Positions 22,701 through 36,173 of a DNA stretch of 64,000 bases are shown piece by piece (the stretch's first letter is position 1; each line of letters opens with the position of its first letter). Source of the DNA: Buddleja alternifolia (taxonomy: Eukaryota; Streptophyta; Magnoliopsida; Lamiales; Scrophulariaceae); contig CM033405.1 of assembly GCA_019426215.1 (NCBI GenBank), forward strand, positions 2,271,001-2,335,000, written 5' to 3'. Under the pieces are notes generated by a model. The model ran no database searches and was not told the DNA's origin. It worked only from the letters and a program-made list of their open reading frames with translations. Made by a program: the position numbers and the translations under genes.

Positions 22701-25700
22701 AGATTGTGTCTTCTACTGTGGGTTGGTCAACATAAACTTGCTGGAACCGGCGTTCGAGAGCTGGATCCTTTTCAATGTATTTGCGATACTCATCTAACGT
22801 GGTTGCACCGATGCATCGGAGCTCGCCACGACCAAGCATGGGCTTTAAAAGATTGCCAGCATCCATTGCACCATTAGTGGCACCTGCAATACATGAAATT
22901 TGTATCTTAATATCTTGGGGATTAGTGGATACAATTAAAAGGCAAGAATATTTTAAACTAAAGATATATAATCAAGATAAATGCATAGAATTGCCCCAAC
23001 GAGTTAACTGCAAATGTGCGGTTAATCAACGATTAGGCATTACCTGCACCAACTACTGTATGAATCTCATCAATGAAAAGGATTATTTGGCCATCCGAAT
23101 CAGTAACTTCCTTAAGCACAGCCTTTAATCTATCTTCAAATTCTCCACGGTATTTTGCACCAGCAATTAGAGCTCCCATGTCTAGAGATATCAACTGCAA
23201 CAACAAAGCGGAATTGGCTTCAAAATTCGGAGTTCAATAAGGGAAAACTAAAACATATATATATATATAGAGAGAGAGAATGTGGGAGACAGTAAGTCTA
23301 TCTTTGTGCATGTCTCAAAATGGGTAGTTGAACTTTTATGTCCAGACTACTCACCCGGCGATTCATTAGAGCCTGAGGAACATCTCCTTGCACAATTCTT
23401 TGAGCAAGCCTGTCATAAAAGTAATACTACAGCTAAGAAATTAAAATAGTTTAGATAAGGTTGAACATGAACGAAGCAAGTCCTAACTTGATGTTACTTG
23501 GACCACTAAGTGCGGAACTTATAGAATTACAATTTTGGCACATATTCATTTTCTTCAAACAGTTTCCTTTCTAGCTATATGCTATTTTTGTTACTTTCTG
23601 CCGATATGCACCTGTGTTAAATGTTATTGTAAATTTGTTAGGCGAAAAGCTTAATTTGACATATAATTAAGGACTACGTTTGTGATAGTGGTCCCATTAT
23701 GAGCAAAACAAGGTATAAAAGGCTGAGAGCTTACCCTTCAGAAATTGCAGTTTTCCCTACACCTGGCTCACCAATTAAAACAGGATTATTCTTTGTTCTC
23801 CTTGAAAGAATCTGGATGCATCTACGTATTTCATCATCTCTTCCTATAACAGGATCCAGCTTCCCAGCTCTTGCCATGGCTGTTAGATCTTTTCCATACT
23901 TTTCAAGTGCTTCATACTTTCCTTCGGGATCTGTGGAAAAACCATAGTTGTTAATGGCGCATGACGCAGCGCGGCGCGCGCCTCACTGAAGCTCGGGGCA
24001 TAATTACAAAAATAAATTAATATGCATAAATATATAGTTTTATAGAAATAATGATAATAGTTATGCAAAAACAAAAATATATATACCCCTAAAATTTGAA
24101 CATATAGTCTATTACATATTATAATATATATATTTGAGGTTGGGTTGTATTTATTGTTGAAAATTATCCCCAATTTGCCCCATTTTTACTAAGTTTGACT
24201 ACGTTGACCAAATTAAATTGACCAAAAACCCTAATTTTGACCAAAATCGATTTTAGAGACACATTTCACTATGGCGCGCCTTGAAGGCGTGCGCCTTATT
24301 GAACCTCTGCGCCACGCCATGAACCATGGCGCAGAGGGTGCGCCATTTGCGCCATGCGCCATGGCGCGCCATTGACAACTATGGGAAAAACCATAGAGAT
24401 AGTTATGTTTATTGCTATATAATCGTAAACCTTGACTAGCGCAAGTCCAATTACATAACATACAAATCCAAGATTAGAAAACAAAACTACCAAACTGACA
24501 TCATAACGTCTGGACAAAGAATGCTTCTACTTGCCATAAAGGAAGACCCGTTTGCAATCAATTACATGAGTAGTTTCGTTATTATATAAAACAAATAAAA
24601 TCATTTTCAACACGAAACAAGCTAAAATGTAAAAGATTTATCCACTAGTTTCAAAGTGTTGCCACTTACTATGTATTTTTCCATTTCCCAAACGTTTGTT
24701 TTTAATGCAAAGAGAAACATAAGTTGAAGTGCAAATATCTACATACCAAAATTCTTTTGATGGACGCAACGAGATTCAATAGCATTCACCCACTGCCAAC
24801 AACAATAGCAATAGCTCGGACACTACTTGGCGGAGTTTATTTTACTAGCCAAGGCCTGGTGGATTAAGACAATTCAAACAATATGGCCGACTAATATCCA
24901 TAATAGAAGATTAAGACCCATGGGTGACACAACTAGGCCTCAGAAACTTAGAGAAAAACACAACCAAACAAAGGGACATATATTTACTTTTCTCCCCTTC
25001 AGATGCACAATAATGCACAAACTACATGTTATTTTGACACACCTCAACGACCTACCTAAGTTCAACTTAACAAATTCACCATTAGAGTAAAATAGTATGA
25101 CTTGATTCAAGCATGGTGATAAAAACATACAAGCGGATGGAAAATGGAATAACAATCCAGATGACTAGTTAAAGGAGATATATGCCACAGAATGTATGAG
25201 CATAAAAGTAAACAATTATTACCTTGGTCAATCACTGTTTGGCGTCCCCTTATGGCCTCAACGGCATCTTTCAGAGTTTTCTGGGTTAGTTGAAAATCCT
25301 TAAATAATTGCTTTCCAAACCGGTTATCTTGTGCAAAACCAAGAACTAAATGTTCCACTGAGACAAATGAATCACCATACTCTTTCTTGTAGTCTCTGGC
25401 TCGTTGTATTAGCCCTTCCAGATCTCGTCCTAACATCGATCCAGCTGACTCACCAAGAACCTGGTATAGTGGCAAAGATCATATGCGTTACATAATCATT
25501 AAGTCATTCGACATATCGATTGGAAGAAATTCGAACACTGACCCAATCTACTTATACTAGGGAATGGGGGTGTACGCAGCAAGTTTTGGCCGAACCCGAG
25601 ACCCATCGGGGCTTTATGCAGTTGTTAATTGAACAGCAATAATATCACTTCATTTTCTTGGTGGAGAAGAGTCCTGATCGTTCTAAAGACGTATTCTTCA

Positions 25701-26333
25701 ATATTCCTTAAATTTATTCGCTTCCACTCCATCAATTCCTCTTACAGAATGATTAAGAAATAAGCAAATGTATATGTAACTAAGTCAATTAGCCAAGCTA
25801 GGAGAAACTAATTAACTCCTGCAATTTGTCAATCTCATTTAAAAAATCTAAGATGGTAAAGAGAACTAATATCCTACTCAAAGACTTGATATAGGTGGCC
25901 ATAGCATTACAAGTAAAATCAGCAGTATAACAAGTTACATCGAACTACCTTTGGTTGGCGTTGAATGTACTTATCCGTAGCTTCAAGAAGCCGAGTATTA
26001 TCCACACCCGCCTTCGAGAATATACGGCGAGCAAGACCATTCTTTTGCTCCAAAAGTGCCTTCATCAAATGCTCAGTCTCCACTATCTGATGCTTATTCT
26101 CCTTAGCCACTTCCGGCGACGAAACAATTGCTTGCCAAGCCATTTCAGTAAATTCCGCCTGTGTAATCTGCAATAACATTATAAATCAAAGCACTCAATT
26201 AGTTCACCAAAAATGAATATATATATATATATACACACACACACAATTCAACTCTCAGTAAACTTCGCTTGTGTAATCTGCGACAACAATATAATCAAAG
26301 CACTCAATTATGCGAATCTTACTTCACCAAAAA

Positions 26334-26364
<31 letters not shown>

Positions 26365-26491
26365 CACACACACACACAATTAACTCTCAGTAAGCTCCGC
26401 TTGTGTAATCTGCGATAACAATATAAATCAAAGCACTCAATTGTGCGATCCTAGTTCACCAAAAATGAAAAAAAAAAAAAACATATATATG

Positions 26492-26523
<32 letters not shown>

Positions 26524-26883
26524 ATTAACTCTCAGTGAACTCCGCTTGTGTAATCTGCGATAACAATATAATCAAAGCACTCAATTATGCGAATCTAAGT
26601 TCACCAAAAATGAAAAACAAAATTAAAATACATACAATTAACTTACTCTTCCATTAGAGGACGCATCGCAACGAATACTGAATGAGCGCGAATTTCTGTT
26701 AATTCTATCCGATTTTCTGATTAAAACAGCATCTTTACGCCTTAATTTCAATGAATTAACGGTTTTTAAGGCTCCTGGTTTGGCGGAGAAGTTGACACAC
26801 ACCGGCGGCCGAGAGAAAAAAGCGGTGGCGTAATCCGACGGCGGAACATTGAGTTGCACGGCGGCGAACGCCGTAGAAGACAT
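19774..26883 (-). CDS. CLPB3: Chloroplast ClpB3 disaggregase (Hsp100)
   Basis: Ten coding exons with GT-AG borders join in frame to 974 residues: 26647-26883, 25949-26167, 25223-25460, 23735-23930, 23355-23409, 23044-23194, 22575-22883, 21497-21762, 20188-21114, 19774-20100. The product is an AAA+ unfoldase that threads aggregated stromal proteins; Arabidopsis ClpB3 (about 968 residues) is needed for chloroplast development. Exon 1 encodes a Ser/Arg-rich transit peptide. Visible parts: double Clp-N repeat ([22 protein letters not shown]), first Walker A GEPGVGKT and Walker B ILFIDEIH, the coiled middle domain ([16 protein letters not shown] onward), second Walker A GPTGVGKT and Walker [12 protein letters not shown], the pore motif GYVGYEE, and the C-terminal small domain. 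Its introns hold several transposons, one touching a splice acceptor. Confidence 0.95.
21164..21380. mobile_element. Tourist-like MITE in ClpB3 intron 8
   Basis: GGGATGTGTTTGAATTG at the left and a degenerate inverted copy at the right flank a body sharing GATTTCAAGTT and ATTTTCTCAAT-type blocks with the elements at 28132, 45597 and 45819. This is an old, diverged member of one MITE family. Confidence 0.7.
21979..22076. repeat. Two adjacent inverted repeats in ClpB3 intron 7
   Basis: A near-perfect hairpin TGGACCGAGACCA / TGGTCCCGGTCCA lies at about 21979-22005. It is followed by a perfect 15-bp inverted repeat AATCACCATTGGATC (22008-22022) / GATCCAATGGTGATT (22062-22076), whose loop holds a 13-C run. 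It is possibly a small foldback element. Confidence 0.75.
22298..22516. mobile_element. Small TIR element in ClpB3 intron 7
   Basis: The ends GGGTAAATTGCATAGACAACCC and, inverted, GGGATAGTTACATGGACACCC are similar. The interior is non-coding with AATTACCG and TAATTACCC motifs. The target duplication is unclear. Confidence 0.55.
23943..24383. mobile_element. GC-rich hAT-like element at a ClpB3 splice acceptor
   Basis: This 441-bp element has inverted ends CATAGTTGTTAATGGCGC / CATAGTTGTCAATGGCGC and an exact 8-bp duplication GGAAAAAC (23935-23942 and 24384-24391). Internal GGCGC/GCGCC repeats make its ends strongly GC-rich, unlike the AT-rich intron. It lies in intron 3; its edge is 12 bases from the start of the exon ending at 23930. 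Confidence 0.88.
26168..26600 (-). repeat. Tandem repeats carrying duplicated splice acceptors, ClpB3 intron 1
   Basis: Four units of about 110-145 bp are present. Each includes the end of intron 1, the first ~24 bases of exon 2, and a diverging TA/CA microsatellite. The genuine acceptor is at 26168-26170; copies of its CAG lie at 26278-26280, 26410-26412 and 26555-26557. Microsatellite length accounts for most of the size variation. Confidence 0.9.
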
Positions 26884-27240
26884 CGGAATGCAGCGCGATT
26901 CAAAATTTTCCGGCGAAGATTGGAAATGGAGATTTTGTGCTGAGTAAATTTTAGCTCCGAAATTGAATTTAAAAAGGGGTGAAAAAGTGTTTTCTGGGAG
27001 GTTCGAGTGAATATATGTGTGTGTGGGTGAAGCTAAATTCGAGAGTTCCGGATGGGGAGGGTTTTGCTTGGGTTACGTATGGGTGGACGGTGAAATTGGT
27101 GCTACGTTTTTTGCTTTACACGTGGCGGGGTGTGAGTGTTGGGGTTCGAGTAGATTTGGTACTGTGGGCCAGGTCAGTGGACATAGGATCTTGTCGGCTT
27201 CCATCAATTACAATATGATTGCTTTAAATTGAGGAAGGGG
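26884..27240 (-). promoter_or_regulatory. ClpB3 5' leader and proximal promoter region
   Basis: This is the sequence directly upstream of the ClpB3 start codon. ClpB genes are heat-induced in plants. TTC and GAA triplets occur around 26908-26925 and 27041-27053, but none forms a clean nGAAnnTTCnnGAAn element, so no heat-shock element is called. Confidence 0.4.
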
Positions 27241-30200
27241 TGATAGTTGGTGACTCCGGGAGTTTAATTCTCGGAGTCAATCCATCACATAATTTGTTAA
27301 AATATAATAATATATATATATTAGTGGACACCACGCGATGTTTTAACTATGTGGGGTGGATATTTCTCAAGAGTTGGACTCTCGGGAGCCACCAAGTATC
27401 CCTCATTGGAAAAGTTCTATTGCTCACTTCCGTAATTCTATGTCATATCGAGACCAATAGTTTGAATGTACATTTTGTGCCTATTATTTTTATACAAGTG
27501 TGCTTGGAGATCGTACAGAATACATTTTATTGTATAAGAGAGATAGACACTAAGACCATCTCCAATGTCGTGCACTATTTTACAACAGCTACAGTACTAT
27601 TTTACAGCAGCTACAGTATTTTCATTCCAATATACTGCACTATCTTTTGCACTAAACTATTATTCACTATAATAATATTATTTTTACACCTCATTTATAT
27701 TATTTCTCATATTTCACAAATACACCCAATTTTAATTTTATATTACATATTCATCCAAGTAAATATATTTGTTATTCATCAAATTTATTTATCTTGTATT
27801 ATGTTCATTTTCCTTTGAATTGTGTAATTTTTGCATTTTATGTAATATTAATCTATGTTGGATGTAATTTTAAAATGTTTTAAATTTACGTGGAATATGC
27901 ATTTTGTACTAGTTTTAATAAATATCTATTCTTTATAGTTAAATTAAAACAATATATAATTAAGTGGGAAAAAAATAACATAACTTAGGACCTAATTGTA
28001 ACTTTTCAAAATTTAGGGATCAAATTACAATGGACATAATTGTTACTATTACAAAATAATGGACTAAATTAAAACAAAGAAAAAACCAAAAAAAAATTAT
28101 GTACCAGCGCAAAAATAGCGCTGGTGAACAGTTATGGATCGAAGTATTTGAAAGTTGTGGATTTCAAACTCATTAGCGAATTTATTGAGTTTGTTTGGAT
28201 GATTTTGAAGTAGAATGGATTTTAAATCACTTCATACGCATTTTTGAATGATTTTTTCAACTAGTGAATGTCAAATTAATCCAATTTAGTGTTATTTGAA
28301 ATTCTTTCTCAAATTCAAATTCACCAATGCAAACATAACATAAGGAATGCGTGATGAAAACCACCCATCTCCCCGTGAATAAGTAATTTTGGATACACTA
28401 AGAGCATTGCTCGCAGCGCACCGTAGATTTATCATTTATGTCGTTGTGGTTCAATGTATATAAATGTCTTGTTTTATGTTTTTGTAAATAGATGTTTTTG
28501 ATAATATATTATTATGGTTAAAAGGTAAAATAACTCTACATTAAACCACTCAGTATTACCTATCGAGTGTAGCATTTACAAATTCCTTTGTTCATTTTGC
28601 TAGAGGGAGGATATTAGTACTAATTAATCGGAACAAGTTATTTTTGGAAAGTCTTGAACAGTAGATTTCGATATAATCTTTATTATTCATAAATGTGAAT
28701 CGTGTGTAAATCTCGTCTATGAATTGCTTTGATTTTCTTGAGAGAATAAGAACTCAAAAGTGTAAAATACTTGAACTTATATTGCTTGTTATTTGCTATA
28801 ATTATATTATCCAATTTAAAAAACCGTAACAAACATATAGTCTCAAGATCTTATGATAGTACATCATTCTTTTTACAAGATGACCAATCATAATCTAAGT
28901 ATACACTTGAATAGTATCTAATCGAAGTTAAACAGTTCAATCCATATAATGATTTATTATTTTACTTTATGACGTATCATATTCTTATAATTATTTACAA
29001 TCCCACTTGGATCTAGCAATGTCAAAATAAAAGCTATTTCAGCATTGTAGTGTCAAAAAAGTCATTTTTTTGAGTAAACAAGAAGTTGCTTGAAGGGTGT
29101 AAAAGGCAGTAGATTTGCTTAAGAAGTTATCAAAGCAGTGCTTTTAACTTCCTTCATTCCTTTCTTCTCTTAATTAGCATCCTACAAGTACCTAAGCAAG
29201 GGCAACATTTTGCCTTTTGTTTCTTTAAGGAACACCATTAACAAGGATGTCCTTGCATGCCCTCCTATAGCGGTTTCGCATTCTTTTTCGTAAAATGATA
29301 TTTTATCTCATGTTTCGTTTTCACACGTGGGGTAGGTAAGTATATCAAAAAAATTCTTGAATATAAGATCAATAAGAATTACACACCGTTATAATGCAAC
29401 TATGCTATGAAATACGAGATGAAGCATAATTTTGAAACAGAAGATTTCAAATGCACAAATAGATAGATTGTTGATAGTTTAAATTTTGGCATAACGAACA
29501 CTCTCTTGTTAGCAATCTTTCCCCCCCTTTCCTCATAACGTAAATGATGGGAAAGTCGACCAGCTTAGCAATAGCTTTGGGTGTGACCATAAAAGTCTCG
29601 CAATACTATAAAATGCTTAAAAATGCGTTATAGCTACTGCTCAAAGGGTGAGCCTATCACAATATCACCACAACCCATGAACACGTTAGTTAATATGAAG
29701 TCCGTCCACAATTGCCTACCTCACAAACTGCTACCGCAAGCAGATCCACGTAAGCTTCCTTCCTCCCGACACTTGTTTGACTCAATAACAAGAACGGGAG
29801 AAAATAACGAGAAATGGAGAAGAGGAGAAAAGTAAAAACTTCAATTCCACTCTTCCGCAACTATGTGAACTCTCAAAATGTGTGTGATTCATGCCAGGTC
29901 TCAGGACTACAGGTCTCGGGACGATGACAATGTAGGTAGGGCCCATTACATATCAAGGGTTGTAATCATCCCAGGAAACGAAGTCATCGGTACCTCTTAA
30001 ACAGAATCCATGACAACACATTATATAAAGCTAATGATGTACTAGGATGCAGCCCATTTTCAGTGAATATATTCACTGCTCCGTAACTTAGACCACTTAG
30101 TAATCAGTCACTCAATATAAGTATCAATTGCAATTCTTTAAAAAAAAATAAAAACAACGTAAAGATCAGCGAATCAACATAGTAAGATCAACAGTCGATC

Positions 30201-30528
30201 ATTGACAAAGCCATATCAAACAAGCACTTATTGACAAAGCCATATCAAACAAGCACTTAACCAATTGCCCGATTATGCAACTAAGAAACAATTTATTCCA
30301 CCAAGGACAAGAATCTTTAATTGAAGAAAAATCCCAAGAATACAGCAATATGATCTGAAAATAAGTAAAAAAAGTTATGCTATATGGTTGTGAAACCGAC
30401 GATTATATGGACACGTGTAAATCTCGACCAAGAAAACGATTTAATATGAAGAATGCACATTTCACCACTTGCTTTGTACAAACAAGACATTTAACAATCC
30501 CGAGCAGTTCATCTGCTTGAGCTGCATC
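27241..30528. other. AT-rich intergenic region with old MITEs
   Basis: No gene is supported. At 27546 a CCATCTCCAATG motif typical of some plant MITE ends starts a repetitive stretch (two copies of ACAGCAGCTACAGTA-like sequence). At 28103-28125 there is a perfect 8-bp hairpin ACCAGCGC/GCGCTGGT with a 7-base loop. A Tourist-like MITE lies at 28132-28345. A short direct repeat (TTGACAAAGCCATATCAAAC) occurs at about 30202 and 30231. The long frame at 27240-27818 is low-complexity. Confidence 0.4.
28132..28345. mobile_element. Degenerate Tourist-like MITE
   Basis: It shares the blocks TTTGAAAG..GTGGATTTCAAA, GAGTTTGTTTGGATGATTT and CCAATGCAAACA with the MITEs at 45597 and 45819, without well-preserved ends. 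Confidence 0.6.
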
Positions 30529-32230
30529 TCATAATATCACACAGCCACATCGATTCAGCTTGGCATCACTCTGCAGTTTCTTCTCTGTTCCATGTAAAAA
30601 GATTACCTCATTTTAATGAGTATTTCCATTAAGAAAAAATTGGCAAAAGTATATAAAGCTTAAAGGGTGCATGTTTGGCTAAGATAATTTTAAGAGTTTA
30701 GTGCTTATAAGATGTTTTTGGACCTTATAATAAGAGCTCTTAAAAAAGAAAATAAGTTATGGCTTCCTGACTTATCTTTTAGGATCTTAGAAGCTCCCGC
30801 TTATTTTGAGAGCTTATTAGTTGTTTCACCAAAAACTTACCCAAACATTTTGTGAGAGCTTATAAGCTCTCAAACAACTTATAAACTATCAGCCAAATAA
30901 AATAATCATCCTAAAATTTAACACGAAATATAGTAATATTTGATAATATTAATTAATAAGCTTAGAACAGACCTTTTTCTGTTGGTGGTGACTGAATAAC
31001 AACATGCATGGTTGTAACTCCTCCTGGAATATCACATAGCGGGCTCCGACATTCCCCGACAGTTCTGTTGTTTTCTAATATTCTTCCCGCGCTAATTAAC
31101 TTGATGTCTTTTATTGTACGTGGACCATTTTCTTTATCTGTTTAAAACAAGTATATTATGATATGTAGCATAAAGAAGACATCTACGAACATACGAAAAA
31201 TGCAGTGATTATGATGTATTCATGATCAACACATAACACATCACCAAACATCCACTCCATCAATGGTCATAACTTCAAGAATGATTCTTATGGTATAAAC
31301 ACAGCCATCCAACTTTGATTGGATTACATGTGGGTCCCACCACATGGGCGGATAGTTGTACTTGTGCAGTGATTTAGAGTTCCGGGATGAATAACCCTAA
31401 CTCCAATATTGGAACAAGTAAATAGATGCGTCTTCTGTCGTCTTAAACGGATTACTTGAACTCATAATCCCAATTATCTATAAACATTTTGGTGCATCCT
31501 AATTATATCTCACTGTTATAGAAAAATTTGTTGTTATACCCATTTCTAAACTCGTATGCATTTTGGTTGAATCCATGTCCTAGAATAGAACATTATAACC
31601 CGCGTGTAAAACTTTAGAACATGCTCAATCCAATCAACACAGCCTTTACCCAAAATAGCAAAAAGGCATCTGAAAAGCTCAAATTGCAAAAAAATAAAAG
31701 AAACTTCTTCTGCCCATACAACTGAACCAGAAAGATCAACAAGGTCGACAGGCATTAAGAGATTTATAAATTATAATGTCGCAAATATGACTGCCATTTT
31801 AACTTTTTGTCAAAGCATAATTAAGTAGGACACTTACTCTCAAACCGGCAAAAACAAACAAACTAACAAAAAAAAACAAATTCTTCTGCCCATACAACTG
31901 AACCAGAAAGTTCAACAAGGTTCAAAAGCAATACGAGATTCATATTATCGTCTGCATATTATTCCTGTCTTCATCTTTTCGTCTAAGCCAAATTAAGAAG
32001 GACAACAACCCTGTTCTCTGGTTATCCATTCATTTACAGAAAAGAATACACACATACATACACAGTGAATCGTATTTCATTGAAAAAAATTACTCACCTT
32101 TAGGCCACTGAGCTATTATATTCTCCTTCAAGGTTGCAACAGTTGTAGCCACGGGAAAGTTTTTCGGGCCGATATCTGATCCATCACTCAATCTAAACTT
32201 GATCTCCACCTGATCTTGAGCTCCAGACAT
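30529..32230 (-). CDS. MUB: Membrane-anchored ubiquitin-fold protein (MUB)
   Basis: Three coding exons (32098-32230, 30973-31137, 30529-30584) encode 117 residues, the usual MUB length. The N-terminal ubiquitin fold reads VEIKFRLSDGSDIGP, ATTVATLKENIIAQWP and TIKDIKLISAGRILENN; the end is CGCVIL, a CaaX box whose final Leu favours geranylgeranylation, with an extra Cys for possible palmitoylation. MUBs sit on the plasma membrane and bind a group of E2 ubiquitin-conjugating enzymes there. A further exon upstream is likely, because a GTAAGT donor (minus strand, at 32739-32746) lies in the leader. Intron 1 holds a tandem duplication (31705-32004) and intron 2 a MITE. Confidence 0.93.
30664..30901. 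mobile_element. hAT-type MITE in MUB intron 2
   Basis: The ends TGTTTGGCTAAGA and, inverted, TTATTTGGCTGATAGTTTATAA are similar, and the interior is rich in TTATAAG/CTTATAA and GAGAGCTTAT inverted motifs. This pattern is common among plant MITEs. Confidence 0.6.
31705..32004. repeat. Tandem duplication in MUB intron 1
   Basis: The segment at 31705-31833 (TTCTTCTGCCCATACAACTG onward) recurs at 31881-32004 with moderate divergence, offset 176 bases. Confidence 0.85.
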
Positions 32231-33111
32231 TCTCAAATTAACCGATGAACAAAACGCAACGAATCTTCACTCGACACTTCGACAGAGCAATCAATCTTTA
32301 ATCCCAACTTAATACTATTCTATGAAAAATCAAGAACCTACTCTATTACAAGAAGATGAACTTCAATGTTGATTCACAATCACAATAGCCATCCATCATT
32401 TTTTGCCAGTGTATCAGATATATACATATATATATATATATATGATTTTAGATCACAAGCACATTCGGATGCTCCCATTACATACCTATATATCATAGAT
32501 ATTAATTAATCAGTACATAATAATTATACATCTTTGCAAAAAAATACAAAAAAAATCTCAAATCAATCGAATGATTTAGCGAAAATGATGGAAATCTCTT
32601 CACCCACTCCCAAATCAATCAAAAAGGTCAAAAATACACAATCAATCGAATAAAATTATGTTCATATTTCAGTAAAAGCAATTCAAAATTTCACTCCAGA
32701 TTAAGATAAAAAAACAAAAAAAAAGGCAAGATTCGACTTACTTGATCTGAGATCGTCTTCATATTTCTTCCTTTTCAAGAATTTACAGTTCTGACAAATT
32801 GAAATGTAAATCGGAAAGAAGAAAAACAAGAACAAGTATAAGAATTGAAATGCTAAAATTGATTAATCAGTGTGAACATATGTGATCTGACACAAGAGAG
32901 AGAAAGAGGAGGGAGAGAGAGAGAGAGAGGAGGGTGCTTCGGAGTTTTCAATGTATATGAGTGGAAAGTTTCAAAATCTTTAGAGTCAATAAATGAATTT
33001 TAATTAAGTTTTATTCCTACCAATTTTCCTTACTCTATTGGAAAAATAATTTTGTGTTTTTAGACAATAATATTTGTTTGTATTAAAACAAAAAAGATAA
33101 TAATATTTTTT
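32231..33111 (-). promoter_or_regulatory. MUB leader and promoter region
   Basis: This is the upstream sequence of MUB on the minus strand. A GA-rich run at 32891-32932 reads as (CT)n on the gene's strand, a common feature of plant leaders. A 5' UTR intron is likely (donor complementary to CGACTTACTTGAT near 32736-32748). Confidence 0.5.
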
Positions 33112-33951
33112 GGGCAAAATATATTTTGTACCCTGAACTATTATTATTTCATTTAGGTTTCTAAACTATTAAACATGATAAAATAGTCCCTCGATTTGAT
33201 CGACATGTCTAGCTTGCCGTGATATGCTGCTGATGTGGCATTGAGTTTGATCATTACAATGTGGTCATTGAAAAAGTTTGCCTATTTTGCACTAACATGC
33301 TTTCAATAAAACAGGTATTTTCTGTACTTATAGTTGTGCTATTTTATAATCATTTGGTTACCATTTTCTATGCACTTTTTTTATAGAAAATAAGACATCG
33401 ATTTTCTACTAATTTCTTAAGGAAAATTTACTAAAACCTTCTTAAAATAAACTTTATACCAAAAAATCTCTTATAATATTTTTCAATCCAAAAAGCTCAT
33501 TTCACCAACTTTTTTTTTCCAAAAAATTCAACATTTAGCATTAATAAATTTATGGATTTAATTGTCCTTGGCCTTCTAGAGCAAAAAAGAATCAATTGTA
33601 GTTTTATCTAAAAAATTATATACGTAGAAATTATATATTGTTAATTGATACTAATTATGATTTTAACTTTACATTTTAAATTTTTTTTAATCTTATTAAA
33701 AAAATTTAAAATATATTTTAATTAATTAACATATTAAAAAATTTATATATAAATATTTAAATTAGTTAATATTCAAAAATAACATTCGTATTATACTATT
33801 TATCAATTTAAAAATTAGCCAAACACATCCTTAAGTAGAGAAACTATTTTGTTACGTTTGATAAATTAAGGACCATCTTATTATATTTAATAATTTAAAA
33901 ATCTAAATAAGACAAAATAAATAATTGAAGGGTACATAGCGTATTTTGCCC
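33112..33951. mobile_element. Non-autonomous TIR DNA transposon, 840 bp
   Basis: The inverted ends GGGCAAAATATATTTTGTACCC and GGGCAAAATACGCTATGTACCC are flanked by an 8-bp TATTTTTT on each side (33104-33111 and 33952-33959). The low-complexity duplication makes the superfamily uncertain. The interior is AT-rich and non-coding. Confidence 0.7.
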
Positions 33952-33959
33952 TATTTTTT

Positions 33960-34770
33960 ATTTAAAGAAAAATATTTCCTCGTCGGTAGTTTGATTAGTT
34001 GAGATAGTTACTTTGAACTATATTCTCTCTCTCTCTCTCTCTATAAAGTGGCCACGTTGCACATTTTGTGAGGTCCATCTTACTTTACTTTTCATGATCA
34101 AAATAGTTTTGGTTATCATTTTGAAGATTGTTACTGTTGATAATTTATCAAAACATAATATTTTATCAACTTCTGATCTCGTTTATTTTAAATTTTCTAA
34201 TAATATCACATTTGCTGGATATATATATATATACTTTGTTTTTGTAGGTTCTCATATCTACTTTGGCTTTTATCAAATCATAATATTTTATCAACTTCTG
34301 GTCTCGTTGATTTTTAAATCTCAAAATTTCGAATTCTGAGACATTAAGACATTCATATGCTACAAGTGATTATTCTTAGGAGCTCTTTGGACATGAAGTC
34401 GAGAGATTCTATCAGTCAGATCCTTCATTTTTTTTTCCTGAAAATAGTACCAATCAATCTATTTCAATTACGCCGTCCTAGCTCGAGTTACTAGCTCAAC
34501 ATACGCAACGGGTACCAATGCTAGGTTAGAATCCGATACTAAACCCTTAAAGGGAATTAATTTTCTCATCTCTTGAACCTATTCATCCCAAATCCAAAAC
34601 TGAAACAACCCCCCTCCCTCCCCAAAAAAAAAAAAAATTCTCGATTGTGAGACACATTACAATTTAATATTAAGTCCCCGAAATAAAATGAAAAAAAAAT
34701 TAGAGGGGGGTCAAACTTCTTGGATGAAAAAAATACAATTAATTAGATTAAGAATTACAGGAATAGACGA
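33960..34770. other. AT-rich intergenic stretch
   Basis: It contains a (CT)n run at 34022-34042 and a direct repeat of about 40 bases (ATCAAAACATAATATTTTAT near 34147, again near 34273). No gene is seen. Confidence 0.4.

Positions 34771-36173
<1,403 letters not shown>

Noticed and set aside
26884..27240. Heat-shock elements upstream of ClpB3
   Set aside because: Scattered TTC/GAA triplets are present, but none has the required 5-bp spacing over three units.
27240..27818. 192-codon plus-strand open frame
   Set aside because: Low-complexity Ile/Tyr/Phe-rich translation of AT-rich DNA, with no domain and no plausible splice or promoter context.
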